Shown here piece after piece: positions 18,401 through 25,965 of a DNA stretch of 37,021 nucleotides. Each line of letters opens with the position of its first letter. Position 1 is the first letter of the stretch. The DNA comes from a virus. The stretch is from IMG/VR virus record IMGVR_UViG_3300025131_000170, positions 1 through 37,021 of that record, one strand, 5' to 3'. Below the pieces are notes generated by a model. That model was not told the origin of the DNA. It did no database searches and saw nothing but the letters and a program-made list of their open reading frames with translations. A program made the position numbers and the translations under genes.

Positions 18401-21400
18401 TGAAGAGCCGAGACTGCTTGCGGGGATGGAGGCCGCCGCGGCGTTGGATTGGAACGTGGTTGTTTGCGTAATATAGTCCAGTTTCTTATCTTCTGAGAAG
18501 TTTATTCCGCCATGAATAAACTGTCTAAGTTTCGCATTGTAACTAACCGGAGAGCCATCTTGGCGGCGAACCTGTTGAGTCCTTGCATTGATTATTCCCT
18601 GACGCAAGTCCAGGCCCGGAACGTCCGAGGTCCGTTGCCAATATGGGCCATGCACGTTTTCAGGCCTTGGGGAAAGTGGAACGGGACTCAGTTTATTACC
18701 ACCCATCTGGGGATCGTCATTGGGCTGTCCCTTTCCGCCGCCCTTGCGCAAACGGGGCGGGAGCGGCTTGCCGGCGGCATCGGAAGATACAATAGCGCTC
18801 TCAATCTCGTTTATATTGTGTTCCAATGTTGGAAACTTTGTCTTGTATTTGCTACGCTCTAATGCGTGACTTTCAACAACATTGCGCACGTCTTCTGCAA
18901 AATCAGAAGATGCGGGAACTAATTGGTTCAACATCGATCCAAGCGAAGAGTCAATCCATTTATAGAATTCAACATATTTGTCTAAACTTGGTGTGTTTTC
19001 TACTCTTTCGAAAAACAAGTTTCTAAGCTTAGTTAAATCCTTATAGCGGCCGCGATAGCGATTTACTGGATTGCCGACTAAATTGCTAAAATCTTTTACA
19101 GTGGAGAACATATCCAGCATTTCTTGTGAAATGGTGTCATACATGCTCTTTTCAAAGGCAAAGAAGTGTCTGACTGGTCGCGAGTCCCTTGTGAAAACTA
19201 TATCGTCGTTATCCAATATTTTAACCATATCAGAACTGTTGATATTTTCAGGAATAGTTTGCTTGGCAGACAGTCGATAATCGATGTCTACGACATTGGT
19301 ATCTGAGGCCGCAAAGTTATAACCAAATCCCGGGTGTTGTGCTTCCAGGACATTCCCCAAAAATCCATATTTTTGATTTATGAAATCTTGAGAGCCTGAT
19401 GAGAAGTCTGCTACCAAAAACTTGCCGCTAGAATTAGAGGAGGACACCTGTTGGAAATCCCAGTTCAGCGCCAAAGTGTCTTTTTGTGGAACACGAATTC
19501 GTAGTACATCGGTGATCAGCGGGTACGCGTCTCGGTAAGGGTGTTTGCGTCCGTAGTTTAAGGGATCCCTAGCATGCGCTTTAAGCTCCTCATCCGAAAG
19601 GTAGTCCATCCAATAACGAAGGGAGTCGATACGTACATCGGTCTGTTGTACAACTGCACCAGTGAAATTGGTAAGATGGGAGCCGGCGTATACGCGATGT
19701 GAAGAGCTTAGGAAGGTCCGGGCGCGGGCGTTAGTGCTCATGGTCCCGGTAAGTGCAAAAGAGTTATAAGTGATATCTAGGATATTATTATAACCAGCGA
19801 ACTCCACTTCAAAGTCTTCAGAAGAAAGCCCAGTCCCAAAAGCAAAATCAGAGACTGGGTATTTCGCCGACTTTATTCTCACGGAAATATTCCAAGACTG
19901 GTTATCGTAAACATCTTCAAACAAGGCGGTTGTCAACTCTGGAATTGCGCCGGCGATTGAGGAAGATAATTTGAATCTAACGGACTTCGATTCCTTTTCA
20001 TCTCTTATGGCATAAACTTGGAAATTTGCCCTGTCGGGAACTGCGTATGTTGTCTGTGCCGGATCGTCGGCCCGGGCCGTATGCATTCCGAAGAGGGATG
20101 CCGTAAGGAAGTTAGTCTCAAAATAACCTTTTTGTTTACTTTCGAGTTTTTTGGGAAAGAAGACGTTAGTTTCTATGGTCCTGGGGATGTAAATTGTCCC
20201 GGGCGAGCCGGTGATAAAAGATACAGAGTTTGCGTTAAGGCTCGAACTATGCTGGTATATCGTACCATTAAAGTTGTTTGTTGCGTTAAAGTTAATCGTG
20301 TTCTTCTTAACTGTAGTAGAATCGTAGTTATCCTCGTAATTATACGTTGAGTTATCGGCATATACGTTGAGTCTGACCAAATCATCGCCAATACCGTAGC
20401 AACGTATGAGATTTCGGAAGGCCTTCTCGGTGCCTTTTGATTTGTAAATATAGACTAAGTTATTATATATATTTTGATATATTAGATTCTTGATGTTGTG
20501 CAACTTTTCTTCGAAAAGTATCTTTTCAGTTCTAGAGCCCAACTGTTCTAACACGTCAGCATCAACAAACATCTCCGGAGAGACAAAACCTGCTGAATCA
20601 AGCAAATTTCCTGCATATGGTAGCGGCTTGAGATCGTCACCGACCAAATATTGCACGTCCTTTACTTTGGGAAGATTCTCAATCTGAAGATAAAGTGAAT
20701 CCAAATAGCTTGACATTATTTGTGTCAACTTCAACAGAGTTGTATCGTCTTCTGCTAGAATCCACTCTGGAATAGAGTTATATATGGACGAGTTGTTGGT
20801 TCGGTCGTGCATTGAGCCGCTTTCCTTCAATTGCACTTGTAGGGTTGCGACGTCCGGATGGGCTGCGTATATGATTGGATCTTCGATTTCAAAAGGAGAC
20901 GCGCTGGCAGATACAATTGCTGACCCAGTGTTTCGGCTATATACCGAATCGTAACCGGTCCAAGCGCCGTTTGTAACCCTTCCGGAGTAGTCTAAAGCAA
21001 CCGAGTCTATTACAGAGTTTCCAGTAATACCCTCGTTGAATTTATAATAAACGCCCAAATCAGTATTGGCATCATCAGTGTTGGAACCCCCGTTAACTTG
21101 AGTAAACCAATATTTGCCGACTTCTTCTGCGTTCCGTTCATCCTTCCAATAACGTACCTCGTCAATGGAACCGGACATTTTGCACCAGCCGGTGCCAAAT
21201 GTCGTAGCGGCTGGCGTCGTGCGCAATTCTTGAAAGAGAGCACCGACAGATGCTTGGAGAGAACCTGTGGTCGCCGGGGCGGGAATAACCGGGGGTGTCA
21301 CCAAAAAGTTCGTAACAAGTTTCCCGTCCATGTAAGTTTTGGCCCTCAAACCACCGGTATCATTTTTAAAGGAAAACGCATAGTGATGCCAGGAGTCGAC

Positions 21401-22159
21401 GGCCGGGAGACCGTGTGCGTGGTAGTAGAGGGGGAAGTCATGATCCGCCGCGGCGCCGGGTTGATATATTGACGCCGCGATGCCGGCGGCGTGGCGATAG
21501 ATCCACAACCTTCCATGACCTGGCAAGTCGCCTATATCATTGCCAAGGTGAAACAACGTTTGGAAGATGTTAAATCCACTAAGATCGCTCATTTTAGCCC
21601 AACACTCAAATGTCAAGCCTTGGTCAAAATCAAACTTAAGATTTGATTCGCGGTTTTGAGTTGTGTCATAAACGTTGGCACCAGTGAAATTTTCGGCTAA
21701 AGGCTTTCCGGATAACGCAACGGAGCCAGTGCCCGGGCCTCCAACAAAATGAATGTATTCTTTTATGTCTGGATTGTTTGCGCCGGCGGCCCAACCATTG
21801 TTTGGCGCGCCGTTAAAAGTTACATAACCAGTAGACTTTGGATATCTGGCTTTTAGAATCCAGCGGTCAAGATAAGACGAGCTATTTGCATATTCAAGTT
21901 TTTCAGCACCAGAGCCATCATACGGATAGGTTTTGTATACCTTCGTTACCGCGTCAACGTAGTAGTCTTTAGCAGATCCAAACTTGGCAAAGTTTGCAGG
22001 GTCATTAAAATCGACTGGGGGGATGAACCGAGATTTATCAGTTGTAAAGGCATCGACGTACTCGGCAGATTCAACGGAATCGCCAACAGAATTCAAGTCG
22101 TCGGAAGACAAAAATTGATTTGAGTTTACTTCAAAAAGGTTTTTTAAATTATCTGCCAT
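12476..22159 (-). CDS. Giant tail/baseplate protein (3227 aa) with LamG-like domains
   Basis: This is the largest gene in the window. Residues about 175-400 look like a LamG/concanavalin A-like sandwich: LTFECWAKMSDLSGFNIF, then DSWHHYAFSFKN, a YMDGK turn and SIDEVRYWKDERNAEEV. Residues about 465-600 are helical and include YKSKGTEKAFRNLIRCYGIG, which resembles the KGT...fG core of P2 gpI-type tail proteins. A second, more diverged LamG-like unit ends near residue 870 (VRIDSLRYWMDYLSDEEL). Residues about 1385-1525 carry a small domain ending ITLTMNTVGADGN ... DFTGGE, of a type I recall as mobile in phage proteins. A third LamG-like domain spans about 1725-1895 (YSVSFWLRV, DNEWHHYVFTV, DLDELAVWNT). 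The C-terminal third has no recognised domain. ATG at 22159 overlaps the upstream TAA by one base. LamG domains bind glycans or proteins, so host-surface contact is plausible but inferred. Confidence 0.75.
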   Translation of the reverse strand: MADNLKNLFEVNSNQFLSSDDLNSVGDSVESAEYVDAFTTDKSRFIPPVDFNDPANFAKFGSAKDYYVDAVTKVYKTYPYDGSGAEKLEYANSSSYLDRWILKARYPKSTGYVTFNGAPNNGWAAGANNPDIKEYIHFVGGPGTGSVALSGKPLAENFTGANVYDTTQNRESNLKFDFDQGLTFECWAKMSDLSGFNIFQTLFHLGNDIGDLPGHGRLWIYRHAAGIAASIYQPGAAADHDFPLYYHAHGLPAVDSWHHYAFSFKNDTGGLRAKTYMDGKLVTNFLVTPPVIPAPATTGSLQASVGALFQELRTTPAATTFGTGWCKMSGSIDEVRYWKDERNAEEVGKYWFTQVNGGSNTDDANTDLGVYYKFNEGITGNSVIDSVALDYSGRVTNGAWTGYDSVYSRNTGSAIVSASASPFEIEDPIIYAAHPDVATLQVQLKESGSMHDRTNNSSIYNSIPEWILAEDDTTLLKLTQIMSSYLDSLYLQIENLPKVKDVQYLVGDDLKPLPYAGNLLDSAGFVSPEMFVDADVLEQLGSRTEKILFEEKLHNIKNLIYQNIYNNLVYIYKSKGTEKAFRNLIRCYGIGDDLVRLNVYADNSTYNYEDNYDSTTVKKNTINFNATNNFNGTIYQHSSSLNANSVSFITGSPGTIYIPRTIETNVFFPKKLESKQKGYFETNFLTASLFGMHTARADDPAQTTYAVPDRANFQVYAIRDEKESKSVRFKLSSSIAGAIPELTTALFEDVYDNQSWNISVRIKSAKYPVSDFAFGTGLSSEDFEVEFAGYNNILDITYNSFALTGTMSTNARARTFLSSSHRVYAGSHLTNFTGAVVQQTDVRIDSLRYWMDYLSDEELKAHARDPLNYGRKHPYRDAYPLITDVLRIRVPQKDTLALNWDFQQVSSSNSSGKFLVADFSSGSQDFINQKYGFLGNVLEAQHPGFGYNFAASDTNVVDIDYRLSAKQTIPENINSSDMVKILDNDDIVFTRDSRPVRHFFAFEKSMYDTISQEMLDMFSTVKDFSNLVGNPVNRYRGRYKDLTKLRNLFFERVENTPSLDKYVEFYKWIDSSLGSMLNQLVPASSDFAEDVRNVVESHALERSKYKTKFPTLEHNINEIESAIVSSDAAGKPLPPRLRKGGGKGQPNDDPQMGGNKLSPVPLSPRPENVHGPYWQRTSDVPGLDLRQGIINARTQQVRRQDGSPVSYNAKLRQFIHGGINFSEDKKLDYITQTTTFQSNAAAASIPASSLGSSSLLDSAVLDRTTKVDFQAITTLAPDGTKGSVAAPFNLVEDQNAVISGDYNSVIHSGFATNVIVTNLHGEQKEIPMQGPFTDAWVGGRQFRHADITVTPGEADAGEKRPEAWRFDFGTSIAATAVDAIDTTGVAASAADCSFTITIPGSLGGDTTGGEGAITILLDADDPGVSPDNGPDQIGLGVQFFSDIDVAAIIIDAINGDVSSYPTRIAFASSGRGQTGVTGITATAGSSNTQITLTMNTVGADGNISSAVADVSGVPVVDITDFTGGETNKKIIFSDPVMGTAGSTKGNARSKLFRGVRAKRPLNIKNIRYTTASARIGNYNKNYQIVMTSGRTTNNLAFVQAGGYSQTTPENYFFSHSGPIPGTLNFALPDQALEDGTYTKTVIANHFNAPGGKDVSSRGVLNPSSEEYAAGNALPWRNRVVRRTLQDELTVHTGQFGTYPYQQYGLRFVGLYSGNYDYIGVNPGTSDSVTALGIANGATMLNYSVSFWLRVPEANVTTGDMAIFAMSPTGASTPIGIIKMDYTDGKLMFSDSTGTERKETTPYGAADNEWHHYVFTVTTAGVLNIYKDGVDVTPTPNTVTVTFAASNTVRIGNRWYWNGWWPMSVEYYNGDLDELAVWNTILSSTEVGSIYNGGDPGDLKKLTGPLANLQAWFRMGDEVSVVHDSARNNVAILNNNPTNGYTTVVTDVPRRKRSLVTGSAQKTNRNPVWRYEYAQSHKWGATLAFPGGEIIKTVSYDNEHVTHPLPRSDVQYRWIRDSYESTKALGFATASNDITFVSIGEASPLETLGIYSNNLVHDDVFAKEVLLPANDLNRGFFDDALILGRSTAPTGRSPAKHPATLYAPWGFPGWLYLNYVSLTQPGEDNAPLNLADYFNILMTSRNGLGGFSTWKQIRTSEHPITRHLAANNYYTYMETTLNVDGFLYKGESAKGLSAYSWPDSIHAKDITSRTERTYFAIEPPVAFNSAPLTVEYVDVGTGQSHMSAFSVVNVLDTFANNSLVVHSNIQPKMPESYEIFLKGFKDPGQLELKRLSLRNTIYPREVNVTLAKVRGRLQYDETIAEAKVQVFGQQRLQWRDLLTNRLRNPYGNWTMSAGGLNSFAIPNQLQAFTGSAIIPAGSMQLAQRATTGASSVYPLDPISLTDAGDDYKAGELLQDTRLLAGMVTPAGNNAGVPGQTYWLSGSGAGTQHPGGPAIGTATHPTTDSYGDFSDNIRRRGVDHTVVPEFRISEHMDYYLSNGFFAENNKFLTGEGFGTSTSEVAASALTETSPYDNLFMTTYTHTDFMKHFGQIRSDYDELATPSKLALKCDVIKKLLPYQGFYPVNRCVQLGTMFSSSHGKYITGSSPGTYAVGEQYRDFLAAATQPLFSPGLLYNSIKSGMAVEWPLYFDELTFGSSEPAWEGWTGPPSHTPILSVLKDPPDGRLKFEDLLLAGYPLNKRMYMPRRKITGSVFAADNTYRMVNAELTQLGSQNYSLAMSNFLAATPEFFLERPFNVFHSKERSRWNGMKRGFTYSMDVSIWKTSDMVQAEGPRGTGSCEWTAGSPYGFMGRNWNNASIPATAEQDPLYALYTPPYFYGKETTTIRVTADEVDQLMPMSIDKIHGTASVTHTFANKVGPDLPEVIDTQGILYTNRQKVTSSVNLFERTRRQNITYDASGTPITISEGDSDKTDLDVWTIATKWECPTLNFSASARPFLSRGMWGPGGVHPTSKQGIYVAIEENPDVIAATDPKAKSLIDICGFETTPQKIGEIAAKKEISEAIVAIPFTEITRGKNKGSNRFIRINQNILKQQMSNKRKTGYAIPDEKIINTSITAMMENLPNYVMPPHLDFIKNKNICNPFVVYLFEFKQELDKDDLRDIWQGVQPSISLKPELDSASLVHKLNKEEFFHGKPLPPDLRWMVFKVKRRASNNYYNARRRAIDTGQRITNPQGNEVEFDFSYNWPYDFCSLVELAKIESGVELKSIEGNEE

Positions 22160-23700
22160 TACTCAACTCTAAATTTAAAGATTGTTGGTTGCTCTCTGTA
22201 ACCGTTGTTATAAAAGTGCATAAATTGTAGCCCATATGCATACCCTGGCTCAAGGATGCTCATGTCAACGTCAATATAACTACCAGAAGCATCATACGAT
22301 AATCTCGTATAGGATTGTGCGTTCCCAACAGCCTGCGGAGTTGAAGAGCCTGTGGCAAATGGTACGATCTCCCAACCGTCTGTTACTCGAAATAGTTTGT
22401 AATAAACGTCATTTATTATCTCGCCATTTGCGGCCTTGGATGCAACCGTGTAGATTGTTGGACTCCAATCCTCTTTTCTGGTGAATAATCTGATCCTTGC
22501 GTCCTTTTCGCGCGTAGAGTAGACGTCTTTCAAGTTTGTTATGGATGTCACGAATGTAGGGTTGGGATTGTATTCAGAAGTTACAAAGGTCTTCGGGATA
22601 GACGAACCGGTAAAGAACTGAGTTCCACTCTTGTGCCAGACATCAAAGATCTTTGTCAAAGCGCTTGTTCCGGTAACCGCGAACGAGGCGGAGTATATAC
22701 CAGTAGAAACATAACCACCCGTAATATTTGTGTCCTCCGCGGCGACGATGCCGCCGCCAGGAGGCAACTTAAGCTTAGATTGGTCAGGAACTGTATTTGC
22801 TGGCCCCGAGCCTGAATACAAGCTCACCCACAGAATACCAGTTGCAACTGATGGAATATTTTGTAGCTGCCCATTAATCACATTGTAAAGATAGAAAGTG
22901 TTTAGATTATCAGCGGCCGGGGCGACAGAACTGCTAAAGTGGAAATTTCCCCTATCATCTCTCTTCGTGGAATCCCACCTAGCCTCGATCACTGGGCGTT
23001 TAAGGAAGAATTCCGATGTTCTTGAAAAGAATTTCTTTGTATAGTAGGATTTGGATGCGTCTTCTAAATCATTTCGAAGCTTGATCAACACACCATTGTT
23101 GCCTTTCGCGCCCAACACATTGCCAGCGCTGTCGAGCCATTGTTCAACAAGAGGAGTAATATCTAACTCTAGATCCTCTATTCCAGTTACAAAGGAGGCT
23201 GTAAAAGAAGAGGATACATCGATGTAATAATCTCCACCTTCAGATGTCCATGCGGTGGATCCTGCTCGCTCAATCCAGTTAGAACCGTCCACGTCATATG
23301 TGAGGTCCGTATAACCTTCCATGTCGAGGCCTGTGCCCTCTTCCCATGCGGTGGGCGCAACAGAACCATCCTGACCGCCTGAGATGGCCGAAATCACTAG
23401 ATCGAAATCGCGAGGGACTGTTTGTGAGTGCTTCGCGTTATACATCCGAAGATAGAAATCAACGCTGCCGCTGGCGGGAATGATTCCATCGTCCCTGCTG
23501 GTTGTGATATCCGAAACAGGAAACTGTATTACTATCCTCTCATCCTCCAAAGAAGATGTTGTCGCCTGTGCGTATATGTGGAACGTTTCAAGGATATCAG
23601 CCGCGCCCATGTTCGAGCCGGTACCTCTTGTCTTCAAGTTGGACTTGAAGGCATTCGTTATGGTGTTATCGGCAGTTGCCACATATCTCTTTACGCCCAT
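22159..23700 (-). CDS. Virion protein with DNRLRE-like N-terminal domain
   Basis: This 513-aa protein has a DNRLRE-like domain in its first 245 residues. It opens with ATADNTITNAFKSN, continues with RIVIQFPVSDI and SGSVDFYLRMYNAK, and ends with LELDITPLVEQWLDSAGN and then FFLKRPVIEARWDS. DNRLRE domains are beta-sandwich modules of extracellular surface proteins. The second half has beta-rich segments with VTGGYVSTGIYSASF-like repeats, an EYNPNPTFVTSITNLK motif and EDWSPTIYTVAS. I recall closely similar proteins in uncultured marine phage contigs, but cannot verify this here. ATG at 23700 overlaps the gp6 TAA by one base, with AGAGGA about 12 bases upstream. Position directly after gp6 and before the LamG giant suggests a baseplate-periphery or tail-fibre adaptor. 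No enzymatic motif is seen. Confidence 0.65.
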   Translation of the reverse strand: MGVKRYVATADNTITNAFKSNLKTRGTGSNMGAADILETFHIYAQATTSSLEDERIVIQFPVSDITTSRDDGIIPASGSVDFYLRMYNAKHSQTVPRDFDLVISAISGGQDGSVAPTAWEEGTGLDMEGYTDLTYDVDGSNWIERAGSTAWTSEGGDYYIDVSSSFTASFVTGIEDLELDITPLVEQWLDSAGNVLGAKGNNGVLIKLRNDLEDASKSYYTKKFFSRTSEFFLKRPVIEARWDSTKRDDRGNFHFSSSVAPAADNLNTFYLYNVINGQLQNIPSVATGILWVSLYSGSGPANTVPDQSKLKLPPGGGIVAAEDTNITGGYVSTGIYSASFAVTGTSALTKIFDVWHKSGTQFFTGSSIPKTFVTSEYNPNPTFVTSITNLKDVYSTREKDARIRLFTRKEDWSPTIYTVASKAANGEIINDVYYKLFRVTDGWEIVPFATGSSTPQAVGNAQSYTRLSYDASGSYIDVDMSILEPGYAYGLQFMHFYNNGYREQPTIFKFRVE

Positions 23701-25493
23701 TACTGAATTGATCCTCTAATGTCAGAAAGCGGTATTTTAATTTCCCAGATAAAATCTTCCGGGAATTCCACAAAGCGGCCGTCGGCAGATAAATTACCCA
23801 ATATATCATAACTAATGTCTGAATAAAGGCCGCCTGTCTTGTTGACAATCGTAACATCGACTGTATCTACCACTCCCGCAATATTGTTTAATGTGCTGTA
23901 TACACTACTGATGGTAAGAGACTCCCCTATGTCTGGAAGTATCTTAAACAAACTTACGAGCTTCGTGGTCGCTGTATCTAGAATGTCAAACTTGTTAGCA
24001 GACTTATCAATAACAACTCGGAAGTCGATGCCTACGTTAATTATGTTTCCATCAAGTATATCAACCGTGTCATGAATCATCTTATTCTTAACCAACCATG
24101 TCTTTAGATTTTGTTTAATTGAGCTATTCGTTGCTACCAAAGTGCCATCAAGTCCCTCCGAAAGGACGTAGAGATTCAAATTTCTCTTAAAGGAGTCAGT
24201 ATCCTTGATTATTGCAGCGCGTTTTACTCCTCCGAACTTTTCGGGCATTGCGTATACGTAACTAATATAGTCATTTTCTGTGACAATCCGGTTTTGAGTA
24301 GCAAAATAGTCAAGAGCACGAGTCTTTATTTCGGTCGAGGAGGGATACGATATATCCCCCACTATCATGTTGTCGTTATTTACCTCTAAAGAGGCGATGA
24401 CATCTCTTACTTTTGTATTGCTCAAAGTCGTAACATCATTAAAGACTATTACAGGATTTGCGACAGTTGAGAGACCCCCGACAGCAACATTCGTATTTGC
24501 TGCGCCGTTTTGTCTTGACGTTACAAACAGTGTTGTGTTTGATGGGACGATACCAAATTTATCAGTTCGATTAAGATTCGAAGGATCGAATGTCTCGTCG
24601 GTAACATAGTCTCGCGCATGTTGTTGAAGTACCACAGTTGCGGGATCGACTACTGAATCGTTCTTGCGCTCATTTTCGGAGCCATAACCAAATTGAATCG
24701 TCATGCCCGACGTCGTATTTTGTGAAATAAAGCGTCGCGGAACAGCGGTTGGTTTAAGTATACTCCTCACGGAGTCGATGTTGGCTGTTCTGTTTGGGAT
24801 TTCACGATATACAACATCTTGCGACAAATAATCAACTTCAAAGTACTCATGGCCTTCTGTATCGAACACGCTAACAACCTCAGCGATATTTGAGCCTGGG
24901 ACATCTAACGACCTGAATCGTTTGTGGGCGCCAACTATAAAGGAATTTTGTACTATCTCGCCAGATATGACATTACCTAAGGCTTTCACCGCATAATAGG
25001 TTGGAACGCCTGTGGTCGGGTTGACGCGAGCAACGACTATTTCATTGTTAGATTTTGCAAAATTCACATCCTCAGAGAGCATGAAAACTCCACCGTTCTG
25101 AGCCGAGAACGAAGAACCCTTCCTAAGAATCGGCATGTAAGTTGTGTCAGGAGCATTCGAAGCAGCGTTAGCTGGTACCAAGATATATAAAGACACAATT
25201 CCGTATGAAGTCGGATTCGGCTGAAACTCATACCCAAGTTGTCTTGCCAGCCTGATAACGTTGTCATATTCAACTGCCGAACTCAGCAAAGATTCGTTGG
25301 CCTGATAATCAAGATAGAAAGACAGAATGTCCCCCACATAGGCAACAGTATCCAACATTAGGGAGCCGAAGCCGGCTTCGCTAAAGTCTCGATAACTATC
25401 TGGATAGTACCTTTTCGCGTAATCAACTAGGTCTTGCTTGATTGAGGCGAAATCCCTACTTGTGTATTTTATTGGTAAGTTTTTTTTAGCCAT
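23700..25493 (-). CDS. T4 gp6-like baseplate wedge protein (baseplate J family)
   Basis: This 597-aa protein resembles gp6/gpJ baseplate proteins, which form the ring joining the baseplate wedges and trigger the conformational change on tail contraction. The N-terminus has YTSRDFASIKQDLVDYAK followed by FSEAGFGSLMLDTVAYVGD and FYLDYQANESLL, which parallels the start of T4 gp6. A core J-like segment near residues 395-425 (TRALDYFATQNRIVTENDYI) fits the arginine/valine-threonine/tyrosine pattern of the family. The length is close to T4 gp6 (about 660 aa). It follows gp25, the same order as in many contractile tails. It has its own upstream gap of 58 bp; the Shine-Dalgarno near ATG 25493 is weak, with a GAAGGA about 30 bases upstream. 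Assignment to the family is strong; equivalence to T4 gp6 rather than another J-like protein is inferred from gene order. Confidence 0.85.
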   Translation of the reverse strand: MAKKNLPIKYTSRDFASIKQDLVDYAKRYYPDSYRDFSEAGFGSLMLDTVAYVGDILSFYLDYQANESLLSSAVEYDNVIRLARQLGYEFQPNPTSYGIVSLYILVPANAASNAPDTTYMPILRKGSSFSAQNGGVFMLSEDVNFAKSNNEIVVARVNPTTGVPTYYAVKALGNVISGEIVQNSFIVGAHKRFRSLDVPGSNIAEVVSVFDTEGHEYFEVDYLSQDVVYREIPNRTANIDSVRSILKPTAVPRRFISQNTTSGMTIQFGYGSENERKNDSVVDPATVVLQQHARDYVTDETFDPSNLNRTDKFGIVPSNTTLFVTSRQNGAANTNVAVGGLSTVANPVIVFNDVTTLSNTKVRDVIASLEVNNDNMIVGDISYPSSTEIKTRALDYFATQNRIVTENDYISYVYAMPEKFGGVKRAAIIKDTDSFKRNLNLYVLSEGLDGTLVATNSSIKQNLKTWLVKNKMIHDTVDILDGNIINVGIDFRVVIDKSANKFDILDTATTKLVSLFKILPDIGESLTISSVYSTLNNIAGVVDTVDVTIVNKTGGLYSDISYDILGNLSADGRFVEFPEDFIWEIKIPLSDIRGSIQ

Positions 25494-25551
25494 AAGTTAA
25501 ATTTTTGCTTTGTTAATTAATTAGTCCTTCGTTAAAATATTGAAAACACTA
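25494..25551 (-). promoter_or_regulatory. AT-rich gap before gp6-like gene with shared 11-mer
   Basis: This 58-bp gap lies between the gp25-like stop and the gp6-like start. On the minus strand it contains ACTAATTAATT (complement of 25515-25525), identical to an 11-mer in the 3876-3985 gap, the only other gap over 30 bp. Here the motif ends 21 bases before ATG, compared with 39 bases there. The rest is AT-rich without a hairpin. It could be a late-promoter element or a processing signal; chance similarity between AT-rich gaps cannot be excluded. Confidence 0.3.
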
Positions 25552-25965
25552 TTAAAACAAGCCGGCTGCTCGACGAAGAGGCATAATGGAAACTCGGTCG
25601 GAGACACTTAGCGGCACGATCTCATAAGTTATCGAAACTGATAGAAAGTTTTCATCCGAGGCCTCGTCATCTGGTACCGTGAAATCTATTCCTTGTATTT
25701 GAATGAACGGCATATACTTCTCAACCTGTTTGTTTATCCTTGCAGCAATGTCGTCATACACCACTTCGCTTTGTGGTTCAAATAGAAATCTACGTAAACC
25801 TACTCCAAAATCAGTATCCATCATTCTTTCGCCAGGGATGGTTAAAACTAGATTTTTCATATTCTGTTTTACCATCTCGGGATATGTGGTGTTCATCAGG
25901 AACCCACTTTTGCCTGCTCGGCGAGCGGGCAATTTAGGTGAAATTCCAATTATAGAACTCGCCAT
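25552..25965 (-). CDS. T4 gp25-like baseplate wedge protein (GPW/gp25 family)
   Basis: This 137-aa protein matches the gp25/GpW family, which sits at the tube-sheath-baseplate junction in contractile tails and acts as the sheath initiator in T4. The family core is clear: NLVLTIPGERMMDTDFGVGL at residues 38-57, followed by RRFLFEP and then an amphipathic helix DDIAARINKQVEKYMPF. The C-terminus has the strand SVSITYEIVP typical of the fold. The length is near the usual 120-140 aa. I place the start at ATG 25965 (MASSIIGIS), whose first base overlaps the TAA of the upstream gene (TAATG) and which has GAGGA about 9 bases before it. A longer reading to 25998 would begin inside the upstream gene and has no better signal. 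Despite the old lysozyme label of the family, no lysozyme active site is needed or seen. Confidence 0.88.
   Translation of the reverse strand: MASSIIGISPKLPARRAGKSGFLMNTTYPEMVKQNMKNLVLTIPGERMMDTDFGVGLRRFLFEPQSEVVYDDIAARINKQVEKYMPFIQIQGIDFTVPDDEASDENFLSVSITYEIVPLSVSDRVSIMPLRRAAGLF

Noticed and set aside
25367-25380. Perfect 14-bp palindrome CGAAGCCGGCTTCG, repeated at 26654-26667
   Set aside because: Both copies encode Glu-Ala-Gly-Phe in the minus-strand genes, so codon choice explains the match. There is no following T-run or intergenic position to support a terminator or operator.
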